DNA of 23,926 bases from positions 1-23,926 of the forward strand of contig NZ_JYJG01000383.1 of assembly GCF_000955955.1 (NCBI RefSeq), given 5' to 3'. The translations under genes were made by a program, and so were the position numbers. Positions within the stretch are counted from its first letter, which is position 1. The number at the start of each line of letters is the position of its first letter. The DNA is from Lentzea aerocolonigenes. Its GTDB lineage: Bacteria; Actinomycetota; Actinomycetes; Mycobacteriales; Pseudonocardiaceae. This document shows positions 8,512-15,310 of this stretch, piece after piece. A model generated the notes under the pieces. That model saw only the letters and a program-made list of their open reading frames with translations. It was not told the origin of the DNA and did no database searches.

Positions 8512-8664
8512 TCACACCGTCCAGTCGGTCGAGCCACGGGTCCAGTCGGTCGAGGTGAAGGTCCAGTCGGTCGACGACGCGAACGTCCAGTCGGTCGAAG
8601 CGAACGTCCAGTCCGTGGACGTGGAAACGAAGGTCCAGTCGGTGGACTGCGCGCGGTTCATCAT
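8512..8664 (-). CDS. 50-aa peptide built of six STDWT repeats
   Basis: The frame starts with tandem ATG codons (8664 and 8661) and has a near-perfect Shine-Dalgarno AAGGAG at 8676-8671, 6 or 9 nt upstream. After MMNRAQ the peptide is six copies of STDWT, at residues 7-11, 16-20, 23-27, 31-35, 38-42 and 45-49. They are separated by F-rich linkers (FVST, FA, FAS, FT, RG), and the peptide ends in Val. Differences between copies inside STDWT (TCC/TCG, ACC/ACG) are all synonymous. It has no signal peptide or membrane helix. It is 149 nt upstream of the SARP regulator on the same strand. I do not recognise the family. Possible roles are a multi-core ribosomal peptide precursor, a signalling peptide for the TPR regulator, or an AfsS-like small repeat effector. 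The opposite strand is also open here as a VQSVE-type repeat but lacks a good Shine-Dalgarno. Confidence 0.7.
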   Translation of the reverse strand: MMNRAQSTDWTFVSTSTDWTFASTDWTFASSTDWTFTSTDWTRGSTDWTV

Positions 8665-8772
8665 GACCGTCTCCTTGTGGGATTTTCGGGTTGTACAAAA
8701 GGGGTGAGAACGCGAGGACTACTCACGGTGAGGTCCCCCACATGGAGCCACGACTTCGCGTGACCCGGTAGC

Positions 8773-8778
8773 TACAGT
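8773..8778 (+). promoter_or_regulatory. Probable -10 box of the diguanylate cyclase gene
   Basis: TACAGT matches TANNNT and lies 36 nt before the preferred GTG start at 8815, predicting a leader of about 30 nt that contains the GGTGGGGGTGG ribosome site. The -35 region is not convincing. The rest of the 150-nt gap between this gene and the divergent repeat-peptide gene shows no other clear signal. Confidence 0.35.
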
Positions 8779-8814
8779 GGTTGGTTCCTGATGGTTTTCG
8801 GTGGGGGTGGCAGC

Positions 8815-10062
8815 GTGCCTTGGCTCGACCCGCGCCGGTGGAAGCTATGGTCCCTTCCTCCTGCTGTGCTGACCTACGTCGTGACGATTGCCGTGGCTGC
8901 GGCACTCGTCACGCTCGCGACCGCACGGCTTACCCCTGTCGAGGTGCGCCACTGGGTGTGGCTGGGCGCACTCTCCGTGGGTGCACTCGTGCACATGGAA
9001 GCGGCACGCGGCATCGAACGCATCCGCGAGATCTCCTCTGAGGGTGTTCCTCACGCGCAGATGCAGTCCGTGTGGCAGTTCGCGGGCGTGCTCGTACTCC
9101 CCATGCCACTGCTCGTGATGCTCGTGCTGGCCATCTACCTGCACGCGTGGCTGCGGGTCTACAAACGCCGTGCGGTCCTCTACCGGAAACTGTTCTCCGC
9201 CGCCACTGTCGTACTTGGATGTGCCGCCGCGCAATGGGTGCTGGCCATGTTCTCCGCGACCAACCCCGCTGAGCTGGACGGGCCACGCGGCCTGCTCGCC
9301 CTCGTGACCGCCGGATTCCTGTACTGGTTCGTCAACTACGCCCTGGTCGTGGGCGCCATCGTCATGACGAACCGGACCAACCCGATCCGCACGGCGCTGG
9401 GCCACGCGTCCGACGTGCTGATCGTGACCGCCTCGGTCGGCCTCGGCTCCGGTTTCGCGATCATCGCCACCGCCCGCCCCTGGCTCACGCCGATCCTGCT
9501 GCTCACCGTGCTGGCCCTGCACATGGGCCTGCTGCTGCCGCAGTTCCGCGTCGCCGCCCGCACCGACTCCAAGACCGGCCTGGTCGACGCGACGTTCTGG
9601 CACGACGTCGCCGAACGCGAGATCGCCCGCGCCCGCCGCCTGGTCTCCACCGTCGGCCTGATGATCCTCGACCTGGACCACTTCAAGCAGATCAACGACA
9701 CCTACGGCCACCTCGCCGGCGACCGCGTGCTGCGCGCCGTCGCCGACGCGCTCAAGCACGCCGTCCGCTCCTACGACCTCGTCGGCCGCTTCGGCGGCGA
9801 GGAGTTCGCCATCCTGCTGCCCGGTGTCGGCACCGACGAGGTCGTCGCCACCGCCGAACGCCTCCGGTTCGACATCGCCCGCCTCGAGGTCGAGGTCATC
9901 GACCGCGGCGGCGAGACCCGCGTCATCACCGGCCTGACCGCCTCAGCCGGCGCCGCCGTCTTCCCCGACACCGCGACGGAGCTCAGCCCGCTGCTGCTGG
10001 CCGCCGACGAGGCGCTCTACCACGCCAAGGACTCCGGCCGAGACCGCGTCTTCAGCGCCTAG
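8815..10062 (+). CDS. Membrane-bound diguanylate cyclase (GGDEF)
   Basis: About 415 aa. An N-terminal membrane region of roughly 250 residues with several hydrophobic helices is followed by a cytoplasmic GGDEF domain that makes c-di-GMP from two GTP. Conserved pieces are LDLDHFKQINDTYGHLAGD (metal and substrate binding) and the active-site GGEEF at 327-331. An allosteric I-site RSYD sits exactly five residues before GGEEF, so product inhibition is expected. The sensor region is not one I can name. I prefer GTG 8815 because the sequence before it (GGTGGGGGTGG at 8800-8810) is a ribosome-binding stretch. ATG 8791 would add MVFGGGGS, which is mostly a translation of that site. The gene ends 7 nt from the convergent hydrolase. 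A second c-di-GMP enzyme lies at 12453-14462. Confidence 0.9.
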   Translation: MPWLDPRRWKLWSLPPAVLTYVVTIAVAAALVTLATARLTPVEVRHWVWLGALSVGALVHMEAARGIERIREISSEGVPHAQMQSVWQFAGVLVLPMPLLVMLVLAIYLHAWLRVYKRRAVLYRKLFSAATVVLGCAAAQWVLAMFSATNPAELDGPRGLLALVTAGFLYWFVNYALVVGAIVMTNRTNPIRTALGHASDVLIVTASVGLGSGFAIIATARPWLTPILLLTVLALHMGLLLPQFRVAARTDSKTGLVDATFWHDVAEREIARARRLVSTVGLMILDLDHFKQINDTYGHLAGDRVLRAVADALKHAVRSYDLVGRFGGEEFAILLPGVGTDEVVATAERLRFDIARLEVEVIDRGGETRVITGLTASAGAAVFPDTATELSPLLLAADEALYHAKDSGRDRVFSA

Positions 10063-10068
10063 GCGCTG
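10053..10068. terminator. Perfect palindrome at convergent gene ends, possible bidirectional terminator
   Basis: CAGCGCCTAGGCGCTG is a perfect 16-bp palindrome that includes the diguanylate cyclase stop TAG (10060-10062) and reaches within 2 nt of the stop of the convergent hydrolase. It would form a 6-bp stem with a CTAG loop in either transcript. No T-tract follows, so termination efficiency is doubtful. Confidence 0.4.
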
Positions 10069-10069
10069 T

Positions 10070-10912
10070 TCAGGCGTCGAGGAACGTCGCGAGCTGCTTG
10101 GACACCGTGTCCGGATCCTCCACCCACGGGTAATGGCCCACGCCCTCGTGCACGTACATCGTGACGTCGGGGAACAGCTCCGCCAGCTCCGCACAGCGGC
10201 GGACCGGCGAGATCGGATCCTCGGTGCACGCGTAGACCAGCACCGGGTGACCGAAGTCCGTCATCGCCCGGCGCAGAATCCCCGGCACGAACGCGCCCTC
10301 GGCGTTGTAGCCCAGCGCCACGTGGTACTTCCACTGGCCCAGCTCCGCGTTCGCGTGCGCCTGCGCGCGGTCGTCCCAGCGGGCGTAGAGCAACGGAGAG
10401 GCGGCGACGCGGTTCTCCACCGAGTCGTCCCCCGCGGCGTTGCGCGCCAGCGCCGTCGTGGCGCTCTCGAACCACGGCTCGTTCACACGGGCGGCCAGGA
10501 ACGTGTCCCAGTCGCTCTGCTCCGGCGACAGGCCCACCGACCGCAGCGCCGGCGTGAGCAGCGCGAGCCTGCCGACGTGCTCCGGGAAGTCCGCCGCGTA
10601 ACCCATCGCGATCCCGGCGCCCGCGGAGTGACCCAGCACGTCCACCACGTCCAAGCCGAGGTGGCGGCGCAGCATCTCCACGTCGCGGACCAGCATGTCC
10701 CGCCGGTAGGTGAACGGATCCGCCGGCTCGTCGGACTCGCCAGTGCCGCGGTTGTCCAGAACCACCAACCGGCGGTGCGCGTCCAGCCCGCCCAGGGTCC
10801 CCAGGTACTCCGAGGCCCTGCCGGGACCGCCCGCGAGCACCAGCAGCGGAGCGCCCTCGCCGGTTTCCCGGTAGGCGAGTTCGGTGCCGTCGAACGAGGT
10901 GAACCGTGCCAT
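10070..10912 (-). CDS. Alpha/beta hydrolase (proline iminopeptidase-like group)
   Basis: A 280-aa alpha/beta-hydrolase. The oxyanion-hole region LAGGPGRASEYL (26-37) and VVLDNRGTGESDEP (50-63) resemble the HGGPG and DQRGxGxS blocks of the proline iminopeptidase/epoxide hydrolase group. The nucleophile is Ser96 in GHSAGAG, the acid is probably Asp232 in CTEDPISP and the base is His260 in EGVGHYPW. A cap domain lies at about 125-215. The reaction is hydrolysis of an ester, amide or similar bond, and the substrate is unknown. Start ATG 10912 (MARFTSFDG) fits the family beginning. ATG 10921 or 10924 would add a few residues. The gene is divergent from the PPOX gene with only 10 nt between start codons, so its promoter must overlap coding sequence. 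Confidence 0.87.
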   Translation of the reverse strand: MARFTSFDGTELAYRETGEGAPLLVLAGGPGRASEYLGTLGGLDAHRRLVVLDNRGTGESDEPADPFTYRRDMLVRDVEMLRRHLGLDVVDVLGHSAGAGIAMGYAADFPEHVGRLALLTPALRSVGLSPEQSDWDTFLAARVNEPWFESATTALARNAAGDDSVENRVAASPLLYARWDDRAQAHANAELGQWKYHVALGYNAEGAFVPGILRRAMTDFGHPVLVYACTEDPISPVRRCAELAELFPDVTMYVHEGVGHYPWVEDPDTVSKQLATFLDA

Positions 10913-10922
10913 GCTGCACATC

Positions 10923-11387
10923 ATGCCGAAGATCGCCACGGCCGACGTCGTCGACCGGCCGCAGCTGCTCGAGTTCCTCCGCTCCCGCCACCACGGCGTC
11001 CTGATCACCCGCCGCTCCTCCACCGACGGAGTGCAGGTCTCCCCCGTCGCGTGCGGAATCGACACCGACGGCCGGATCGTCATCTCCACCTACCCGCAGC
11101 GCGCGAAGGTCCGCAACGCCCGCCGCAACCCCAACGTCACGATGTGCGTGCTCTCCGACGACTGGGACGGCGCGTACGTCCAGATCGACGGCACCGCCGA
11201 GATCCTCGACCTGCCAGAGGCGCTGGACGACTTCGTCGAGTACTACCGCTGCATCGCCGGCGAGCACCCCGACTGGGACGAGTACCGGGCCGCGATGCTG
11301 CGCCAGGGCAAGTCCCTCATCCGCGTCACGATCGACTCCTGGGGCCCCATCGCCACCGGCGGCTTCCCACCAGAGCTCGACGCCTGA
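10923..11387 (+). CDS. PPOX-fold flavin/F420-dependent oxidoreductase family protein
   Basis: A 154-aa split beta-barrel protein of the pyridoxamine 5'-phosphate oxidase superfamily, in the class typical of actinobacteria (Rv1155-like, usually binding F420 or FMN). Recognisable blocks are LLEFLRSRHHGVLITRR, VQVSPVACGIDTDGRIVIST, KVRNARRNPNVTMCVL, YVQIDGTAEI and the C-terminal IDSWGPIATGG. It probably reduces a small substrate or acts as a cofactor-binding protein. The specific substrate is not deducible. ATG 10923 gives the usual family length. No Shine-Dalgarno is visible. Its stop overlaps the ATG of the following membrane protein (TGATG), so the two are translationally coupled. Confidence 0.85.
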   Translation: MPKIATADVVDRPQLLEFLRSRHHGVLITRRSSTDGVQVSPVACGIDTDGRIVISTYPQRAKVRNARRNPNVTMCVLSDDWDGAYVQIDGTAEILDLPEALDDFVEYYRCIAGEHPDWDEYRAAMLRQGKSLIRVTIDSWGPIATGGFPPELDA

Positions 11388-11788
11388 TGAAACTCTGGAT
11401 GAAGATCGTCCTCTGGGTGTACGTCGCGTTCAACCTGCTGCAGGCCGTCGTGCTCGCCTTCGCCCCGGAGATCACCGACCGCGCCTACCTCGGCGGCGAG
11501 ATGACCCCGACGCGGGCGTTCCAGTGGTACAGCGTCGCCGGCTACCACGTGCTGATCATCGCCGTGACGATCGTGACGATGGGCCTGCGGCGGGCAGCGG
11601 ACCGCCGCAAGCTCATCCTCGTCAACGCGCTGATGTACCTGTTCTGGGACGCCGGCTCACAGCTCGCCCACTGGGGCCGCGAGATCGGCATGGCCACCAC
11701 GGACCTGCTGATCAACACCGGCGTCAGCATCACCACCGGGCTGATCCTGCTCACCGTGGCGTGGTTCGACCGCGACCCCGCTAGCTAG
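11387..11788 (+). CDS. Small four-helix membrane protein
   Basis: A 133-aa protein with four predicted membrane helices (about 5-27, 45-68, 76-95 and 104-125) and short loops. The charged segment LRRAADRRK after helix 2 suggests that loop is cytoplasmic. I do not recognise a family. It starts within the stop codon of the PPOX gene (TGATG) and so depends on it for translation. The two may form a membrane-associated redox pair, which is inference. Its stop TAG shares the palindrome CTAGCTAG (11781-11788) with the stop of the convergent VOC gene, giving an 8-nt overlap of the two coding regions. Confidence 0.78.
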   Translation: MKLWMKIVLWVYVAFNLLQAVVLAFAPEITDRAYLGGEMTPTRAFQWYSVAGYHVLIIAVTIVTMGLRRAADRRKLILVNALMYLFWDAGSQLAHWGREIGMATTDLLINTGVSITTGLILLTVAWFDRDPAS

Positions 11789-12437
11789 CCCAGTTCCCGC
11801 CCCACCCCTTGGGGTTCTCCAGCAGCACGCAGGCTCCACCGTGCGGGCCCTCGACCGACGCGAACGTCCCGATCTGCAGTCGCGAGGGCCCCACCGACAC
11901 CCGACCGTCCAACTCGGACACTCGCGCGCACGCGGCCTCGATGTCATCGACCGCGAAGTAGACGCCCCAGTGGGACTCCGCGCCGAACGACGAGTGCATG
12001 GTTCCCGCCACCGGACGCGGATCACCGTGCCGCGAAGAGGTGTAGAGGCCGAGGCCCCGGTCTCCGGCCGCGGTCTCCCAGCCGAGCTCGCGTTTCCAGT
12101 ACGCGTCGTCCTCGTCCGGCGTGCTGGTCATCAGCTCGACCCAGCACGGCTCACCATGCCGCGGCGCCGGAGCCCACGGGCCGTGCAGCACCCGGCCACT
12201 GTCCACAGAGGAGTTCGCCTTCAACGCACGCGGCTCGTCACCACCGAAGAAGACACGCCAACCCTCTTCTCCCGCAACAACTTGAGCCGCAAGTCTGTCC
12301 CCGACCCAGCCCGTGAACGACCCACCCGGCTCCGCTATCACCGCCCAACCGAGAACCACGGCGAAGAAGTCCACCGTTTTCTCAGGCTCGGCAACGCTCA
12401 ACTCAAGACGACGCAAACCGCAAGAAGACACGAGCAT
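11781..12437 (-). CDS. VOC-superfamily protein, two glyoxalase-like domains
   Basis: A 218-aa protein with two vicinal-oxygen-chelate repeats. The first runs from about residue 6 (LRRLELSVAEPEKTVDFFAVVLGW) to 75. The second begins near CWVELMTSTPDEDDAYWKRELGW and ends with HWGVYFAVDDIEAACARV and GPHGGACVLLENP. The layout is that of CFP-30B/27-kDa-antigen-like VOC proteins common in actinobacteria, whose reactions are mostly unknown. Some bind metal-dependent dioxygenase or lyase substrates, others antibiotics. It starts 15 nt after the GGDEF-EAL gene ends on the same strand, so it is probably the last gene of that operon. No strong Shine-Dalgarno is seen. The first domain lacks an obvious metal His/Glu pair, so catalysis is uncertain. 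Confidence 0.82.
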   Translation of the reverse strand: MLVSSCGLRRLELSVAEPEKTVDFFAVVLGWAVIAEPGGSFTGWVGDRLAAQVVAGEEGWRVFFGGDEPRALKANSSVDSGRVLHGPWAPAPRHGEPCWVELMTSTPDEDDAYWKRELGWETAAGDRGLGLYTSSRHGDPRPVAGTMHSSFGAESHWGVYFAVDDIEAACARVSELDGRVSVGPSRLQIGTFASVEGPHGGACVLLENPKGWGGNWAS

Positions 12438-12452
12438 CCCATCAGGCGGGGA

Positions 12453-14462
12453 TCAGGAGCGCGCACCATCCTCTGCTCCGACCACCCGAGACGACAATGC
12501 GCCATTCGGCGGCATGCGCTCCGCGTTCACCACGTCACGCAACGGCACCGGCCTGCCGAGGTGGAAACCCTGCCCCACCCGGACACCGAGCTGCTTGAGA
12601 GCCTCAACCTGGGACGGCCGCTCGACCCACTCGGCGACCGCGGAAAGCCCCAGCCCGTTGGCGATCTGCACGATCCCGGACACGAGCACCGCGTCCGCGT
12701 CGTTGGTCTCGATACCCTTCACGAACTCGCCGTCGATCTTGATACCCGTGATCGGCAGATGCTTCAGATGCACGAACGACCCGAAACCACTGCCGAAGTC
12801 GTCCAGCGTGATCCGGCACCCGAAGCTGCGCAGCTGGGTCGCGAGCGTGACGGCAGCGTCCAAATTGGTCACCGCCGCCGTCTCCGTGATCTCCAGGCCC
12901 AGCCGGCCAGGGGCGACGCCCGCCCTGCTCAGCTTGTCCAGCACGAAACCACCGAAGTCCGGATCCTCCAGCGTGCGGCCGGAGACGTTGACGTTGAACC
13001 GCAACCGCGAGTCCGGCTCGGCCACCAGCGCGTCGATCGCCGTGGACAACACCCAGCGATCGACGTCGAGAATCAGGTTCGACCGCTCCGCCACCGGCAG
13101 GAAGTCCGCCGGGCCGAGGTACGGCTCCTGCTGGTCCTCCAGGCGCAGCAGCAGTTCATGGCCGAGAACCTTGCCCGAGTGCAGCTCCACCATCGGCATG
13201 CCGTAGAGCGCGAGACCGTTGCCCGCCAGCGCCGCTCTCAGCCGATCCAGCACACTCACCCGCTTCACGGTGTCCGCGTAGTGGTTCGGCTCGTACACCG
13301 TCACCCGGTCACGGCCCGCCGCCTTGGAGGCGTACAGCGCGAGATCGGCGTTCGCCAGCACCAGCTCCCACGAGTCACCAGGACCGAACTCCGCGAGACC
13401 CGTGCTCACCGTGATCCGCGCCGGCGTACCGATACCCGCCAGCGGGAACCCCGCCACCGCCGCCTTGAGGTTGTCGGCCACATCGGACGCGTCCTCCAGC
13501 GACGCACCCGGCAGCACCACCGCGAACTCGTCACCACCCAGACGCGCGATCAACCGGTCACCCAGCCGCGACTGCAACGCGCTCGCCAGCATCCGCATCA
13601 CGCGGTCACCCACCGCGTGACCGCGCAGGTCGTTGACGTCCTTGAAGTTGTCCAGATCCAGCACGAGCAACGCGCCCGACCCGTTGTTCGCGAGCTCTTT
13701 CTCCAGCGCCCGCGTGAGCGCCCTGCGGTTCGGCAGACCGGTCAACGGGTCCTGCTCGGCCATCCTCACGAGCTCGTCGTGCACCCGCGACGACTGGGTG
13801 ACGTCGTGCGCGGTACCGAGAGCCCGCAGCGGTGCACCGTCATCGCCCACCACGACCTCGCCGAAGCACTCGAAGACACGTTCCGCGCCATCGGGCCTCA
13901 GCATCCGATGCGTGTAGGTGAACACGCTCCCGGTCTTCAGCGCCGTGTCGAGCGTCTCCTCGATCATCGGCAGGTCGTCCGGATGCACCAGCTGCGAGTA
14001 CAGCTCGAAGTCGAACGCCGTCCCCGGCGAGAACCCGAACATCTCCAGCAGAGTGTCCGACCAGGTCACGCGGTCGTCCGAGATGGACCACTCCCACGTG
14101 CCCATCCGGCCCAGCGCCTGAGCCCTGCGCAGCGCGTCCGCCTCCTGCGTCACGGTCAGCTCGCGATCACGCCACGCCGACACGTCCACGACCTCGTACA
14201 TCAGGTCGTCACCGAGCTTCGAACACCGCACTTCCAGCCACTTCGGACCGGGCGCCAGCACCTCCCTGGCAGGCGCCGGAACCTCCGGCACCCCAGGCAA
14301 CAGCGCGGGCAGCGACCGTCCATAAGCCTGCTCGACCGGAACACCGAGCACAGCGCCCAGCGCGCGGTTGCACCACAACAGGTTCCCGCGCGCGTCCGTC
14401 ACGGCATAGCCGACATCCGCCCGGTCCAGCACCGTGCGGGTATACGAGGTCACGCGCGTCAT
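12453..14462 (-). CDS. PAS-PAS-GGDEF-EAL c-di-GMP turnover protein
   Basis: A soluble 669-aa protein. PAS 1 covers about 10-100 and PAS 2 (PAS_3-like, WEWSISDDRVTWSDTLLEMFG) 115-225. The GGDEF domain is 235-395 with an intact GGDEF at 309-313, so synthesis is possible. It has no RxxD I-site at the standard spacing. The EAL domain is 400-645: the signature reads ELL (436-438), keeping the catalytic Glu. Asn492, Glu524, Asp554-Asp555 (LDDFGSG), Lys575, Glu611 and Gln631 occupy the expected metal and catalytic positions, so c-di-GMP hydrolysis is expected. AEGVE reads AEWVE. The start is ATG 14462; TTG 14489 would add nine residues. It lies 66 nt downstream of a small Cys-rich gene and 15 nt upstream of the VOC gene. 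No membrane segments are seen. Confidence 0.93.
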   Translation of the reverse strand: MTRVTSYTRTVLDRADVGYAVTDARGNLLWCNRALGAVLGVPVEQAYGRSLPALLPGVPEVPAPAREVLAPGPKWLEVRCSKLGDDLMYEVVDVSAWRDRELTVTQEADALRRAQALGRMGTWEWSISDDRVTWSDTLLEMFGFSPGTAFDFELYSQLVHPDDLPMIEETLDTALKTGSVFTYTHRMLRPDGAERVFECFGEVVVGDDGAPLRALGTAHDVTQSSRVHDELVRMAEQDPLTGLPNRRALTRALEKELANNGSGALLVLDLDNFKDVNDLRGHAVGDRVMRMLASALQSRLGDRLIARLGGDEFAVVLPGASLEDASDVADNLKAAVAGFPLAGIGTPARITVSTGLAEFGPGDSWELVLANADLALYASKAAGRDRVTVYEPNHYADTVKRVSVLDRLRAALAGNGLALYGMPMVELHSGKVLGHELLLRLEDQQEPYLGPADFLPVAERSNLILDVDRWVLSTAIDALVAEPDSRLRFNVNVSGRTLEDPDFGGFVLDKLSRAGVAPGRLGLEITETAAVTNLDAAVTLATQLRSFGCRITLDDFGSGFGSFVHLKHLPITGIKIDGEFVKGIETNDADAVLVSGIVQIANGLGLSAVAEWVERPSQVEALKQLGVRVGQGFHLGRPVPLRDVVNAERMPPNGALSSRVVGAEDGARS

Positions 14463-14466
14463 GATC

Positions 14467-14481
14467 GTCCGATCACCGGAC
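14467..14481. promoter_or_regulatory. Inverted repeat just upstream of the GGDEF-EAL gene
   Basis: GTCCG-ATCAC-CGGAC, 5-bp arms with a 5-nt spacer, ends 4 nt before the ATG at 14462. It may be an operator or an RNA hairpin that limits access to the start codon, which has no Shine-Dalgarno. Confidence 0.3.
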
Positions 14482-14528
14482 GTAAGCAACCCGCTACGCC
14501 GGTCAGTTCGCTATTTTGCGAACGGCTT

Positions 14529-14870
14529 TCAGCGAAGCCGCTCCAAACCCTTCGCCGACTCCACCAGCTCGGCAGCCAGCTTCCGCAGCTCCTCGTTCTC
14601 AGCCCCGTCCTGCGCCGCCGTCACCACGTCCTCGGCGGCACACCGCAACTGGAACAACCGGTCCTGCAGATCAGCCAGCTCAGCGGTGGACAGTACTACG
14701 GCATCCTCGGGAAGCCCGCCCCGCTGCAACGCCGCCCGCCGCTCGTACGCGCGCTGACGACACGGCTGAGCGCAGTACCTGCGTGGCCGGCCGATTCGCC
14801 CACTCCCCGGCAACCGCCTCCCGCACCACGCACAGTGCTTGGGCTCATCCGCCTCCATGGAGCGCTCCAT
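14529..14870 (-). CDS. Small protein with CxxC/CxxxC zinc-finger-like motif
   Basis: A 113-aa protein. Cys13-x2-Cys16 and Cys33-x3-Cys37 (HCAWCGRR and YCAQPCRQRAYERR) form a likely zinc-binding knuckle, followed by a basic segment and a C-terminal helix rich in Glu/Leu (LADLQDRLFQL, EELRKLAAELVESAKGLERLR) that could be a coiled coil. Similar small proteins are widespread in actinobacteria and I know no assigned function. DNA or RNA binding is plausible. The ATG at 14870 is preceded by TACCGT (14884-14879) at 8 nt, which suggests a leaderless transcript. ATG 14858 (109 aa) has GGAG six nt upstream, so both may be used. It is the first gene of an operon with the GGDEF-EAL and VOC genes. Confidence 0.75.
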   Translation of the reverse strand: MERSMEADEPKHCAWCGRRLPGSGRIGRPRRYCAQPCRQRAYERRAALQRGGLPEDAVVLSTAELADLQDRLFQLRCAAEDVVTAAQDGAENEELRKLAAELVESAKGLERLR

Positions 14871-15310
14871 GGCGCGCGACGGTAGCGAATGCCGGTGGGT
14901 GGTCTCCAGCGACGCGCCAGAAAGCACGACCTTCGTAGGGAACCGGACAGTACCGGTTCGGCGATTGGTGTTGGTTTCAGGGCAGGTTTCGGTGTGTTGT
15001 GAGGGGTTCGGCGGTTGGTTCACACGAACGGGTGCGCTCGTGCGTGCGATCCGTCGCCTTGCGCAAGTGGTGTCGTGACTGCGCCCGGCGCCGCGACCTT
15101 GCCCGAAGGTTCCTCGCTCTCTGCCCTTCTCACCCCACGCGTAGCGGGCCTTCCTCGTTCCATGGCGTGGTTGTTTCGTGCGGTCGGGCTGGGACTGTGA
15201 GGCCGATAGGCCTGGTTTTAGGCGACACTGAAAGAATAGAGAGAAAGAAGAAAGTGTCTCGCCACCCACTGTCCACCCCGGAGCCACCGCGACCAGGCAG
15301 ACTCGGCCTC
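14871..15310. other. 440-nt gene-free divergent intergenic region
   Basis: No convincing gene is seen here. It holds a perfect 7-bp inverted repeat GAACCGG-ACAGTA-CCGGTTC (14940-14959). It also holds a 14-nt direct repeat with one mismatch (GGTTCGGCGATTGG at 14955-14968, GGTTCGGCGGTTGG at 15005-15018), which could be tandem regulator sites. At 15229-15253 there is an A/G-only stretch apart from one T, unlike the GC-rich surroundings. It ends at an in-frame GTG (15254) that could be an alternative start of the phosphodiesterase, adding 19 residues. Confidence 0.5.
14940..14959. promoter_or_regulatory. Inverted repeat, possible operator
   Basis: GAACCGG-ACAGTA-CCGGTTC, perfect 7-bp arms with a 6-nt spacer, about 70 nt upstream of the small Cys-rich gene on the minus strand. 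The geometry suits a dimeric repressor site for the operon 14870-11781, but no binding protein can be named. Confidence 0.35.

Noticed and set aside
8521..8640. CRISPR-like array of short repeats TCCAGTCGGTCGA
   Set aside because: Repeats are about 13 nt with spacers of only 8-14 nt, periods are all multiples of three (21, 21, 24, 21, 27), and a Shine-Dalgarno-led frame explains them as a repeat peptide.
8456..8707. Plus-strand 83-codon frame with VQSVE/VQSVD repeats
   Set aside because: The GTG start has no ribosome site and the frame extends beyond the repeats on both sides. The minus frame begins and ends with the repeats and has AAGGAG. Kept as a caveat, not annotated.
11841..14885. 1014-codon plus-strand open frame opposite the VOC and GGDEF-EAL genes
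   Set aside because: It spans three real minus-strand genes, has no recognisable domain and is Arg/His/Pro-rich as expected for an antisense shadow.
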